From contig CM055093.1 of NCBI GenBank assembly GCA_029204225.1, forward strand, positions 32,127,777 through 32,191,776: DNA of 64,000 bases, given 5' to 3'. Both the position numbers and the translations under genes were made by a program. This document shows positions 33,894 through 44,331 of this stretch, in pieces (position 1 is the stretch's first letter; every line of letters starts with the position of its first letter). A model generated the notes under the pieces. That model was not told where the DNA came from. It searched no databases and saw nothing but the letters and a program-made list of their open reading frames with translations. The DNA comes from Diphasiastrum complanatum (taxonomy: Eukaryota > Streptophyta > Lycopodiopsida > Lycopodiales > Lycopodiaceae).

Positions 33894-33896
<3 letters not shown>

Positions 33897-33911
33897 TCAC
33901 ATTATTGCTAT

Positions 33912-33932
33912 TTTTTGGTATAGAAACCCTAA
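33912..33932. repeat. Terminal direct repeat, 3' copy (relative to Rep)
   Basis: TTTTTGGTATAGAAACCCTAA. It matches 35931-35952 except for one substitution and one indel, in the same orientation. It lies 19 bp beyond the end of a CT array. Confidence 0.75.
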
Positions 33933-33938
33933 AAAATT

Positions 33939-33972
33939 AACCCTAACTTTAACCCTAACCCTAACCCTAATC
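33939..33972. repeat. Telomere-type CCCTAA tract
   Basis: Four CCCTAA hexamers, three perfectly tandem at 33953-33970 and one separate unit at 33941. The period is 6 (TTAGGG on the minus strand), not the 7-base TTTAGGG common in plants. Confidence 0.9.
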
Positions 33973-34185
33973 CATCTAACCCAAATCTTGCATTTCATAC
34001 AAGCTAAACAAAACATTGTATACAATCTCAACAAAACGTAATTTTGCATCTTCCTTCAAAATAAAAGTACATAGTTTCACATTCATATCTCATGAAAGCT
34101 GTTCACAAAACAACAAAATTCTGCTTAGAGTCTTCCAAAACAAGAGTGCTGACAATCTTCCAAAACAGCATAGTGCTCGCATGGC

Positions 34186-35238
34186 TCACAATGCCTCAGA
34201 TTCGCACTCACTCAAGCTAACATATCCATATTGCACATCATTTTCACCAAGTCCATCATTTCCACCATCATTCTATAGAATAGGCTCAAAGGATTTGAGC
34301 CCACTAGCCTCGTCCTGCATCTTCAAACCATACAAGTTATCAAACCTCGGAGCACAACTTTTAAAATATCGAAAATCTGCATCTTCTGGAAAAAAAGATT
34401 GCCATCACATCATCCATGGTCACAAGGCTTGGTGCCTTCATAGCCTTCCAGACTGCAGCAGCTCTCACCATGTCCATTCCTTTTCCCTGGAATGGTGTCA
34501 CCCATGTGGTTGCTGGATAATACTTGCCTGTCCTTAGCATAGCCAATAAAACCTGAGGAATGGTTGAACTAACTCTACTTTTCATATGATAAACTGAAAA
34601 TATAAATGCTCGCTCAAACAGATTAACAGGGGTTAAAGATACACGACTTTTAATCTCAAAAGCACCATACTTAATGTACTCTTCACGACCTTTATTTATA
34701 TCATTCTGATCTACACCATACATAACGCACTGAAAATGATCCTTTCCAAAATCCTTCAAACAGTATCCAATCATTCCATGCCAAGTATGAATACTCTTTT
34801 GCCTCAGGTACCTACACAACACCAAGTTTCCAGGTGGATCTTCTTTTGTCCAACCCAAATATTGCTTCAACAAGTGATTGACCTTTAGTACAGAAGATGC
34901 AAAGCACTTACAAATCATCTGAAAATGCAGATTCATTAGCATACCTCCTCTCTCAAGCCCACATAAACCAACAATGCATTCATTCCTCAAGAATTTCTCA
35001 ATCACACCTATAAGCTTTGGATCAACATCACAACCAGCAATCCCCATTGTTACACTTAGTTCATGCACTTTTTGGGTTTCTCATACCGCTTCACAAGCTT
35101 GAAGTCAGCACACTTTTTTACCTTCAATTTCTCACTACCTGCAAGAATTCTAAACTCATCATTAGCCTGTCCATTGATTCCACACTCCAGAACTCTCTCA
35201 TTTGCCTGCTTTCGAACCATTGTCAATCTGCCAAACAC
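34186..35238 (-). pseudogene. Rep-like HUH endonuclease (CRESS Rep type), frameshifted
   Basis: The central frame (35068-34361) holds the Rep domain: motif I-like LSVTMG (residues 4-9), metal-binding motif II with E39 (ERGG) and H48-F49-Q50 (MNLHFQ), and motif III with one catalytic Tyr, GYCLKD (Y102, K105). This pattern is shared by CRESS-type Reps. Residues 109-220 form a second conserved region (YGAFEIKSRVSLTPVNLFER, GKYYPATTWVTPF). Upstream, a 60-codon basic frame (35238-35056) joins through a frame change near 35065. Downstream, a 7-base T run near 34393 shifts the frame; the other frame continues to TAG at 34273 and, past it, an acidic tail to TGA 34186. The enzyme would nick and join single strands; this copy is inactive or nearly so. 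Confidence 0.75.
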
Positions 35239-35304
35239 ATCAGAAAGGTGAATCTGCTGTTTTACTTACAACTCAGATTATCTCTGTAACAGCCTATCCA
35301 TCAC

Positions 35305-35372
35305 TCACACACACACATACACACGTCAGCTCACACACGCACACACACACACGTCAGCTCACACACATGCCT
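35305..35372. repeat. CA-rich array with two CACGTCAGCTCACACAC units
   Basis: ACACGTCAGCTCACACAC is present at ~35321 and again at ~35349 within (CA)n, just upstream of the Rep N-terminal frame. Confidence 0.85.
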
Positions 35373-35539
35373 ACTGGCCTCACTCCTCTCTATCCGTTGT
35401 GAAGAAAGCTTTTTGCTTTTACAGTTGTGATCAGAGTGGTCAGAAACATATATACATTTGGCACACACACAAATCAAGAGTATCCTTGGCAACAAATCAA
35501 TGTCTCCCTGGCAGCAAAGGCAGCTCCGTGTTTCCTTGG

Positions 35540-35806
35540 CAGCACCACGTTTCCCTCCACGTAGCTCCAAGCTCTCAACCTTTCCTCCACGCAGCTCCAA
35601 GCTCTAAGGAGATGACAACGATGGCGATCACAATGGCAACGTCTACACCCACGCAGCTCCAATGGCAACGTTTACACCCACGCTTCCTCCAGCAACGTTT
35701 CGCGACCTCCAGAAATTTCCACCACGTCGCATCAACTCATTTCCAGCACGTGGCATCAACTCATTTCCAGAAATTTCCAGCACGTTGCATCAACTCATTT
35801 AATGCA
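35540..35806. repeat. Short repeats in the Rep upstream region
   Basis: CTCCACG(T/C)AGCTCCAAGCTCT occurs twice (35555-35610), (C)ACGCAGCTCCAA recurs near 35651, and (G)CATCAACTCATTTCCAG recurs three times at 35729-35800. This region has no better coding assignment. Confidence 0.6.
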
Positions 35807-35875
35807 ATGTGACTAGTCCTAGGGCTACGTGGCCCAATCAAAACGCATAAAACGTGTTTTCTCTATCACTGTTGA

Positions 35876-35878
<3 letters not shown>

Positions 35879-35922
<44 letters not shown>
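35879..35922. repeat. (CA)n microsatellite
   Basis: Uninterrupted AC dinucleotides ending 9 bp before the 35931 direct repeat. Confidence 0.98.
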
Positions 35923-35923
<1 letters not shown>

Positions 35924-35930
35924 ACTGGTG

Positions 35931-35952
35931 TTTTTGGTATACAAAACCCTAA
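35931..35952. repeat. Terminal direct repeat, 5' copy (relative to Rep)
   Basis: TTTTTGGTATACAAAACCC then TAA. See the copy at 33912. The core GTATAC here is palindromic; in the other copy it is GTATAG. Confidence 0.75.
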
Positions 35953-37109
35953 TTTTACAATACATCAATTTGCATTACATCATCTCATTCTAAAACAAGA
36001 TCTTAGAGCAATTGATTCCAAACCAATAATACATCATATTTTTTACAATTTTGTCCTATACCGTCGGCGTTTGGGAGAAAGGCGAATCTCCTAGTTTATA
36101 AAATTGAGAGGAAAATTGCCCCCTCTCTTTTTGCCATCTTACACTTGACCAAATAGATGGCTTTCTAACAACTGATTTTTTCTAACAAATGCTAACATTG
36201 TGAGAATATTTCAAATATTCTACAAAGCTCTCTCAATGTTTTTTCAAATTAAAAAAATAAAGGATATGTTTCGCAAAGTGAAATAAAACAAATGAATATA
36301 AAATCAATAAACAAAATACAATCTATGACCAATGATTTCTTTTCTGATGAATAACAATAATGATCTTTCTAAATTCTTAGCAAAGATCGAGTTTTACTTG
36401 TAAAATTGAATGAAGAAAATTCGTTTCAGCACAAAAATATATATTAATTCAAAAAAGGGCTATTGATTTGAGGAAAAGAATGAATGTTATCTATTATAAT
36501 TGTGCCTTAGTAGTGCATTATTCAACAAAAAGTTTTTTATAAGTCATAACAATAGTAGTTTGCAATTGATTTTCTATGACCTACGCGCATAATTTGTTTT
36601 AACAATTCATGAATATTAAGAATCAATGCTAGGAATTAAATATTGACTTCTATATCATGTTTGAAGTTATGTTCCTATTGACGCTTTCATTTGGTAGTTT
36701 TTTTCAAGCTTTCATTGGACATTTTAAAATAGGGCAATTGTAGTAATTGAATCGTTGCACGTTTTGACCAATTGAATCATCCATTAGAAATTTGTTTATG
36801 TTTGAACAAAGAATTTAATCAAATTACGACGTTTGATCAAAGAAACTTTTTCTTCTTTAAATTAGGTGGTGTTTCCAAATATCTCTAGTAGGTTTTGTCT
36901 TGTCAAACAATTGACTTCTTTTTGTATACGATTCATAATACTTTTAAGCTTTAGATTAGCTAATAGTTTTTCAATACCATCTTTGCCAACCACTGTTTCT
37001 CTATTCATGAATTTATTAAAATCTCAAGAATAAAAAGAGCAAGGCATAGTTTTGTTCTAAAATTTATCTTGACCATCGTATTTAAACTAATTGGGTTTTT
37101 ATTTTAAAT
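35953..37109. other. AT-rich DNA, no feature recognised
   Basis: Read in both directions it shows no ORF, LTR end or PBS. The homology to the gypsy LTR begins abruptly near 37110 (GGCATCTTGGCTAGTTTTGG). Confidence 0.5.
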
Positions 37110-37289
37110 AGAATGGGTTATGGCATCTTGGCTAGTTTTGGAAGAGAGCCTTGAATGCACCACTCCCCCACTCTCTTATGGAGGCCACTAGGTGTACTAT
37201 CAATTGGGTTGAGGACAAATGGCAAAGAGGGCTTGAAGGGCATGAAAATTGGCAAAGCTTCATTTTGAAGGGGGACACTTGGGTTTTCC

Positions 37290-37297
37290 TATAAAAA
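37290..37297 (+). promoter_or_regulatory. TATA box in gypsy copy 2 LTR
   Basis: TATAAAAA in CCTATAAAAAGGAGCC; conserved at the same place in copy 1. Confidence 0.55.
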
Positions 37298-38040
37298 GGA
37301 GCCAACTCTTTGTATTTGAGAGTGTGTGAGGTTATGTGTGTTGAGAGTTAGCATTTTTGTTGGTGGGATTTTGAGAGATAATTTTGTTTGGTGAGAGAGA
37401 TGGATTGTGCTTTCCTTTTCTTCGATGCTTGAAATGGATGTTTGGTGAATGCTTAAGTTGGAGAGTTCAATATTGATTCTTGTTCTCACTTTATGTAATA
37501 CTTGTGGATCAATGCCTGGTTAGTAATGCTTGTTTCATAGTTGTTGATGCATCGTTAGTGTATTTACATTTATGTTGAGGCAGAGGGTGAAGGGTTTACC
37601 CTCTCGTTTGTTGTAAGGTGGATGGAGAGAAGGTTTGTATTTTGATTGTGACAATCAGACCTACCAGCGATCTAGCAACTTGTCACGGCCTAGTGATCCA
37701 TTTACACGTCTGCCACATGGCCCCACAACATGTTTGCGGGCTGTTGCAGCCCATTTGCGGCCTATTGAGAGTTGTACCATCCTATTTTTGGTCTGTTTAG
37801 GCGTTCTCAGTCCTGCCTATGACCTGTTGAGGCCCTGCCGATGCCGAAACCTGCTGCCTGTGCCTTATTCTCTCTTTAACAAGCTGTACCAGTCATCCAT
37901 CGACTCTACAGATCTGTCTGCAGCCTGTCTGCAGCTCCCATTGCTGTTCAGAGGCACGTATTTGCTGTCTTGCGACCTGCCACAGATGCCCATCACTGGA
38001 AATCACAAAAAAATCAGAAGTTTTTACTTTTGATCATTGC

Positions 38041-38245
38041 CCACATCCTGCAAAAGACTGCCTGCCTGCCTCCGATCTGTTGTGGGCTGCCTGCCTGCCT
38101 GCAGACCTGCTTGCCCTGCTAGAACTGCGACCTGCCTGCGTGCGGACCTGCTTGACCTACCTGTCTGCGACCTGCCTACCTGTCTGCGACCTACCTGCCC
38201 CTGCGACCTACCAGCTGACCCTGCGATCTGTCAGCTAACTGCCTA
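38041..38245 (+). repeat. CCTG/TGCC-rich degenerate array
   Basis: Interspersed CCTGCCTG, CTGCGACCTGCCTG and ACCTGCTTG units over ~200 bp, strikingly GC-rich against the AT-rich surroundings. It lies in copy 2's LTR with no counterpart seen in copy 1. No coding role. Confidence 0.7.
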
Positions 38246-39749
38246 CTGTCTGTTGAGACATGTCTGCGACCTTGCATCAGAAAAATCAGACCTGCAATTC
38301 TGATTTCAACCAACCCTCGCTGGAGCCCTCTCAGACTTGTTTGCAAGCTGCCTTTGTTCAGTGAGTTGCCGATTCTTCCGCCAATCTGAGGTTGATTACC
38401 TGTTCTCTGTTCTAATCCGCATGTTGGCTTGAATGGCAAATTCTCAAGCAGCTCTTTGAAGGACGAAGGCAAGGCTACCTCAAACCAAAAGCAGCATTCA
38501 TGACTAGTGCCTTTACGATTTTTGGTTTCTCTCTCACACTGAGGTATGGGTTTACCTCACATCGATTTTGATTCTCGTGTTTACTTGCTTTCAATTAGAA
38601 TGTGGGTGCTTGACGTCCGTACTTGGTTTCACTCATTGAATGAATGATAGGATACTGAGAGTGCATTGTGTAACTGTATGAGGACCTAATCATTTCAATA
38701 ATTCCACATTTACCATGTCCCTATCGGGACCTAAATGATTGTGGTCTTTTTCTTGAACAGTTAGACATTGGGATCAAGTCTATGCATATTTGTGGGTTTA
38801 CCGGTAGTATGAACTCATAATCACTTGCTTGCAATGTTGTTTGCTTGAGTTCAGTAATTGCAAGTACCTAACTAGTGAATGGATTATCGTAGAGTATGGG
38901 TCGATTGTGCATTATAGTGAATCGTTTTTAACACAAATTCAAATTCAGTCCGGAATCGTAATATTTTATAAACAGCTACGGCATGGCTAATTAGAACGAT
39001 GATTGCCTATTTCCAACTTGTTTAGGGAAAGTGTTAAGTAAATAAATTTTGTTTCGTACTGATTTAGAATGTGATGTACGGAGAGAATTGTAGGTTGGGT
39101 AGTTTATATTTTGCTGGGTTAGATTTATTAAACGGCTATAAGGAATCATCAAGTTTTTTGAAGTGTTTCTTACGGTTTTTGTCATTATGAAGCGTATTAA
39201 TTGGACCCGACCTCTGTGAAACACCAGAGCGGGCCGTCAACCATCCGCGGTTGAAATACACCACCTTGGTTAAAACTGTCACACTAGTCACACCCGCCGT
39301 CGGTACTGTCTAGTGAAATACCTAGACCTGACGGTCGGCGAAAATACCGCCGCTTAGCAAACAAAGTGGTGCGTATAACTTGCACCCCACGAACACATCA
39401 TAGACTAAAATCGGTTTTCAGCCCATGTAAGATCTTTACCAATTGTAAATCGAATTCACTGGGAAAAGAGACGTTAGCGATCAGAAGTTTTTGCGGAACC
39501 ATAATTCTAGGAAGCTAGTGAATCATTGCATAAAAAATACTAGCACCCCCTCCTTGCAACCGTATCTCTGAGAGCCTAGAAAACTCTCATCGGTTGGGGA
39601 GCACGGGGTAACAGAGGAAGCCCCCAAGATTGGATGTGGCAGGACCTTCGTTACTCACGTAGGGCATAGCCACCATCAGTAGTGGTGCCCCTTGACTTTT
39701 TCAGGACGTTTTGGTTGGACCAATCCCCTGCCAGAAATGGCCCTAACAT

Positions 39750-39772
39750 TGGTGTGTCTACCAGGAGTCGGA
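39750..39772 (+). other. PBS of gypsy copy 2
   Basis: It starts TGGTGTGTCTACCAGGAG one base after the LTR end and matches copy 1's PBS with several substitutions. Confidence 0.65.
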
Positions 39773-40675
39773 AAATTTTCAGGAGATGTTGCTTGAAAGA
39801 GTAGTTATCCATATTGTTGGACTACAAAGCACTAGTTGTCATACTATTAGAAGTCTACACGTTTCGTAGGTCCTAGATTGCGTGTGTTGAAAACAATTCC
39901 ACTATCAAAACCGTCAGCTGCAAGCTAGCATAACCGTACAAGCGGCCAGTACCACGTTGATCACAGGACGAAGTGGTTAGCATCACACAGTGATGTGTGC
40001 TAATCCCACACCTAGAACATACGTTATGAGTTCACAATCCAACCCTAGCTGCATGTGATCCGACTTCGCCAAGGCCATTCTATTTCTAACAGTTTGGACT
40101 AGAGACTACATACGATTCTCACCAGCAGGGAGTTTAGGCTGTGATGCCAAGTACTACTAGAAATCTTTCATAGAGTGATGGACAGGTCAGAGAATGGGGT
40201 TTTGTATGAAGCCTAGGGTGAAAGTGAAAATCAGAGCCCTAAGTTGAAAGTCATTACCCTACGACCCACCAACCCTAGCATCCCGTAGAGACGGCACCTA
40301 GTACAAAGAACCAAGAAAAACTGTACATGGGTATGGTTGGATTAGGATTGAGCAGAAAAACGAGCAAGTAGAGTTAATTAGGTCGTATGCAGTATTAGTG
40401 GACGAAGGATGGATGACCTATGAGATAACGTGGGAAAATCACAAAATGCATGTGCAACGACAGTTGATTGTTATCCATAAGTGAGAAATCTATTATGCAG
40501 CAATCAATAGTGTCACCCTAGACAAGACATCATAGGTATACCAAGGAAACCTAGGTCTAAGGGAGCACCGCACGGAGAGACTTCAAATCCCCAGAGAGAA
40601 CGTTTAGGGCTTAGAAGAAGCCATCGTGGGTTTCTTGTCCCACCAGTCGTAAATGATGAGTCTCACTCACCTATA

Positions 40676-42078
40676 ATGGACTTGGATGATACGTTGGAAC
40701 CTATAGAAGAACTACCAGAACTTGAGCCAACCGACACTACAGAACTACCGTTAGTGAACGTAACACCTGTTGCTACAGAACCTGTTGCCAGCAAAATGGC
40801 ACGATATTTGACTGAACCAATCGTAGTACCCCCAAAGACAGGAGGACTACCGAAGCTTAGTGGATCCACTCCTGAGTTTCATGGAGCACCGTATGAAAGT
40901 GCCAAAGAGCATATTGATGCTTTTTGGACCACCTGCTTTATCAGTGCCATCACAAACCCACATCATAAAATGATGTTTTTTGCCACCAACTTTATCTGGA
41001 ACGGCTAGGCATTGGTGTCATAGTCTACAGAGGCTCAATTCACACCATTGAGGAGTTCCATAGACTGTTCTTAATTGAGTATGCTCCCCACCGAACGGCT
41101 GATGGCCTACTGTTCACACTGACTTCCCTACAACAAGGGAGTACCGAAACCATCCGACAATATTGGCGTCGCTTGATAGAGTTGTCACGCCAAGTGGAAC
41201 CCATTGTGTTACTACCACCCCTATTACTACTGACCTTCTTTCTGCGAGGGCTCAAGCATGACATACAAATGAATGTACGTCAGAGTAACCCCCAGACATT
41301 GGCTGAGGCAGTAGAGAAGGCAATCGTGGTAGAAGACGCACAGATTGCGGTTGCCCACGCATCCCACCTATCGCAAGCAGTGAACAGCTTGAACCTAAGC
41401 CCGGAAACGTGGAGAGGAGGCCCAATCGCAGCTATAGGAGCACACCCCATAGTGAAACCCCACCCCATACAAGCTATTGGACCTCGACAAGGCAGGAACG
41501 TGCAAACACAAGATGCACGAAGGCTCCAGGCACAGATGCCCGATAGAGGCTATGAGAGCACAGGCTCTAACGTAGAACTAGGCGATATGCGAGCCATGCT
41601 AAAGGGATACATGGACGTGATGAGTGAGAATATGCAAAACTTAGCAGCAGATGTAAATTTTCTCAAACGACACCAAAATTTGTTGGGTCAGAGACACCCC
41701 ATAGAAGGACCGAATTCCTTAGTGTGTAGACACTGTAGAGGGAATCATTTAAATCGAAATTGTCAAAACCAAGTTTGCGGGTACTGCAAGAGGCCTGGAC
41801 ACTTGGAGGATAGATGTTGGGTACGTAGAGACGCATTAAACACTGGGAATAGGATGCTTGGGCCAGTGAACCATAGACCCCAGGAGGACAGAACGGTGGG
41901 GCCATCAAGGCCACCTCGATACATACAACGCGGACCCAGGATTATCCAGGTGGATAAAGGGAAGGTATGCATAGAAGATTACCGGCCACCCATGAACTTC
42001 ATCGCTGTAGAGACACTGGAGGAATCCACGAGCAGGAAAGAGGTTTTAGTAGTGACCCAGAGTAACCTCCAGATGGAG
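40676..42078 (+). pseudogene. Gypsy copy 2 gag, frameshifted and truncated
   Basis: It starts at ATG 40676 with the same acidic N-terminus as copy 1. An extra A near 40989 and a 2-base loss near 41030, both visible against copy 1, throw the frame out and back; the good frame resumes by 41173 (ELSRQVEPIVLLPPLLLLTF). Two intact zinc knuckles follow: CRHCRGNHLNRNC and CGYCKRPGHLEDRC, so copy 2 keeps the Cys that is Tyr in copy 1. The linker breaks off at 42078, followed by unrelated DNA that supplies a stop at 42103. Confidence 0.85.
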
Positions 42079-44331
42079 AAATTGGAACCTATCAAAAATA
42101 GGTGAAAAGTGAAAACAAAAACTTTTCCTACTTCTAGTGCATGACTACACCTATCAATATTGAACAAAACAGTAGTGATGAAAATCACGTTCAATCTTTA
42201 GCAACTAACTTTGAAATCGCTAGAAACTAAGTGATTATGTAGCCAAACATAAAGCATTGAATTCTCAGACAATCTCTATCAGTTACAAAACATGATAGAG
42301 ATGTTTGATTGATTCAGTAAGAAAACAATTTAAATGCAAATGAGCGCAAGTAATAGCGGATCAAAATCGCGCACTCTAAGCTATTTCTGAGTAACTGAGA
42401 ATAAGTCTGAAATAAGTAGTAGCACAGTAGCAACTCTAGAATGCTCAAGAGTGTTCAAGCTTGAAAGCTTGATAGAGAGCTAACTACAACTTCAATACTT
42501 CTGATCGTGATAATGATCTGCTTGACAAAAGCACTGGAAGTGTTGTGTATAACATCCTCTATCGTGAAATGTTGTAGGATAGGAATTTGTTGCCTTGACA
42601 GCTCCTAAAACTGATATATAAAATACAAATAAAATTGTGGAATAGGATTTCAATTGTGAATGTGTATATATTACCATCCAGAAAAGGAGATACAATCTTA
42701 CATGTAAACAGCCCATTTATGGGATTTTTATTGATATCAATATAGATTCTTACAATCAAGTTGTGTCCATAGTACAATATTGCATTGCAATTTTTCTAAA
42801 TTGATTAAAAAAAAATTTCTTGTTTTCATCTTGAGTAATGATGATGGATATGTATTTTCTGATAGTAAATCTCAATGTTCTTCCATCAGTTGGATAGTTT
42901 CGCCAATATCTCTACATTTGATCTCAAGCTCATGTCTTTTACGTACCTACATAAAGTTAACACAAAGTATGTTACACTTAGTATAAAGATTATACAAGCA
43001 AATTTTGAAAGAAATTATACATAAAGAATAGAGTGTTTACAGCTACTTACGAGTTTACCATTTGAAATGAATTTGAAGTTTGAAAGTATATCATCTTGTA
43101 GGAGCAATAGTTCCTACCTGATGTAATTTAGGCTCCAATCTTCTTCCACATCAACATGTCAAAAGTGCATCATTGTATATTATTTCAATTTTTCTTCTAG
43201 AATGTTCACTGTCGTCCAAGTCTTGATCGAGTGGCACCCATTTACTCCTGCTTTTTTTCCATATTTGATAATGGAAGCATAGGCTCAACATTTGCTTTTC
43301 TATTTGATAGCGAAAGCACATGGAAGACATTTTAATTCTGCATTCTATCTCTCCATCTGATTTTTTGTCCCAACCTTCATCCATAAGTTCAGATAATAAA
43401 CTATCTAATAAATTTTTGCATACAAACATTGTTGGGGTTGTACATTGACACTTGAAAAGAAATCCACAATATGTTCAAAGAAATAAACCAACTTATTCAG
43501 ACTATTTTTGAACCCGTGCTTATCTTAAATAAATTTTTTATATCATTATATAGCTTGAAACGAAATGATTATACTGCAGCATCTGGAGCAACCCATTCAT
43601 CACTTCCGAAACTAGGTAATGGAATTGAGACTATTTGCCCATAATTTTCTTTTATGTCAGGAATTACATTGATTCATAGAATTGTGGTGTAGATCTTGCA
43701 TAACCTAGACATTCTAGTTCTTGATGTTCTTGGGTTGTCCAAGAATAAAAAAATGGGTGTTTCTTGATCTTTTTTATGTCAATATGTTGTTTAGTATTTA
43801 GTTTTTTGTTTCTTGCTTTTACTTCTGTTGATCTGTAGATAAATCTGAGCATCTTGCTTGTTTCTTTTTAACGTTTTAGAAGTAATTAGTAGCAAGAACC
43901 AATTGGAATTCATTAGCATTGCATGCATATCTATAGATGAATGGTTTAAGTTGCATGTTTGATTGTGTCCTTGCAACTGGAGTAAACGCTACCCGAGCAT
44001 CCCACTGACAGGCTGGAAAATATACTACAATGAACCCACGTCTTTCTGCCTGATCTGGCTTGTAATGAGAAGATCACATTAAGAGAGCCAACCGCCTAGA
44101 ACGGGCAGAAACACCCAGATTCTAGAGATAAGAAATCAAGAAACGAAGAAAAACCAAGAAGCGAAGATCGCTTCATAGATTCTGTCAGTGATAGAATCTG
44201 TGAATACTCACCTCCAAACTCCATTTAAGAAAGAAATATTTCTCCCTGAGAATGTTTGAAGTAGTAAGTGTTTCGAGTCATATCAATACTTTCCAAAATT
44301 TCATGCATAAATACAAGACTCCGATGTTGTT
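42079..44331. other. Unassigned AT-rich interval
   Basis: No domain recognised. A minus-strand frame at 43429-43151 (92 codons, ending KWVPLDQDLDDSEHSRRKIE then IIYNDALLTC) has coding-like composition and could be an exon or gene fragment, but I cannot name it and saw no confirming neighbour exons. Confidence 0.4.

Larger units (their letters stand above)
33912..35952 (-). mobile_element. Replitron-like Rep/HUH transposon relic
   Basis: A ~2.04 kb segment encodes one Rep-type HUH endonuclease (minus strand) and is bounded by near-identical direct repeats, TTTTTGGTATA plus (G/C)AAA(A)CCCTAA, at 33912-33932 and 35931-35952. There is no helicase ORF, so it is not a Helitron. A single Rep gene with one catalytic Tyr and short direct repeats near the ends is the described layout of Replitrons, known from green algae and in high copy from non-seed plants. 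Telomere-type repeats lie just inside the 33.9 kb end. The flanks are microsatellites. The boundaries are my inference from the repeats. Confidence 0.7.
37110..42078 (+). mobile_element. Ty3/gypsy copy 2, truncated (LTR, leader, gag)
   Basis: It is inverted relative to copy 1 and colinear with it from the LTR TATA region through the PBS (39750) and leader to gag. The LTR ends CCCTAACA at 39748. The homology is lost at 42078, inside the gag C-terminal linker (after SNLQ), so pol and the 3' LTR are missing. At 37620-38700 the LTR contains DNA not matched in copy 1, including a CCTG-rich array. The left limit at 37110 is where homology starts and is not a proven LTR end. Confidence 0.8.

Noticed and set aside
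33605-34041. Three overlapping plus-strand ORFs rich in SLSLSL
   Set aside because: They translate the CT microsatellites and their duplicated flanks; the real coding signal here is the RNase T2 exon on the opposite strand.
35399-35812. 137-codon plus-strand ORF
   Set aside because: It translates short tandem repeats in the Rep upstream region; no family resemblance.
33912-35952. Helitron interpretation of the Rep element
   Set aside because: No helicase domain, a single Tyr (YCLK) rather than the two-Tyr motif, and direct repeats instead of TC...CTRR ends.
33912-35952. Integrated plant CRESS-DNA virus
   Set aside because: No capsid gene and no helicase domain in Rep; the conserved region after the Tyr motif looks like the transposon family instead. 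Not excluded without a search.
37635-38303. Cys/Pro-rich ORFs (132 and 88 codons)
   Set aside because: Products of the CCTG-rich repeat inside an LTR.
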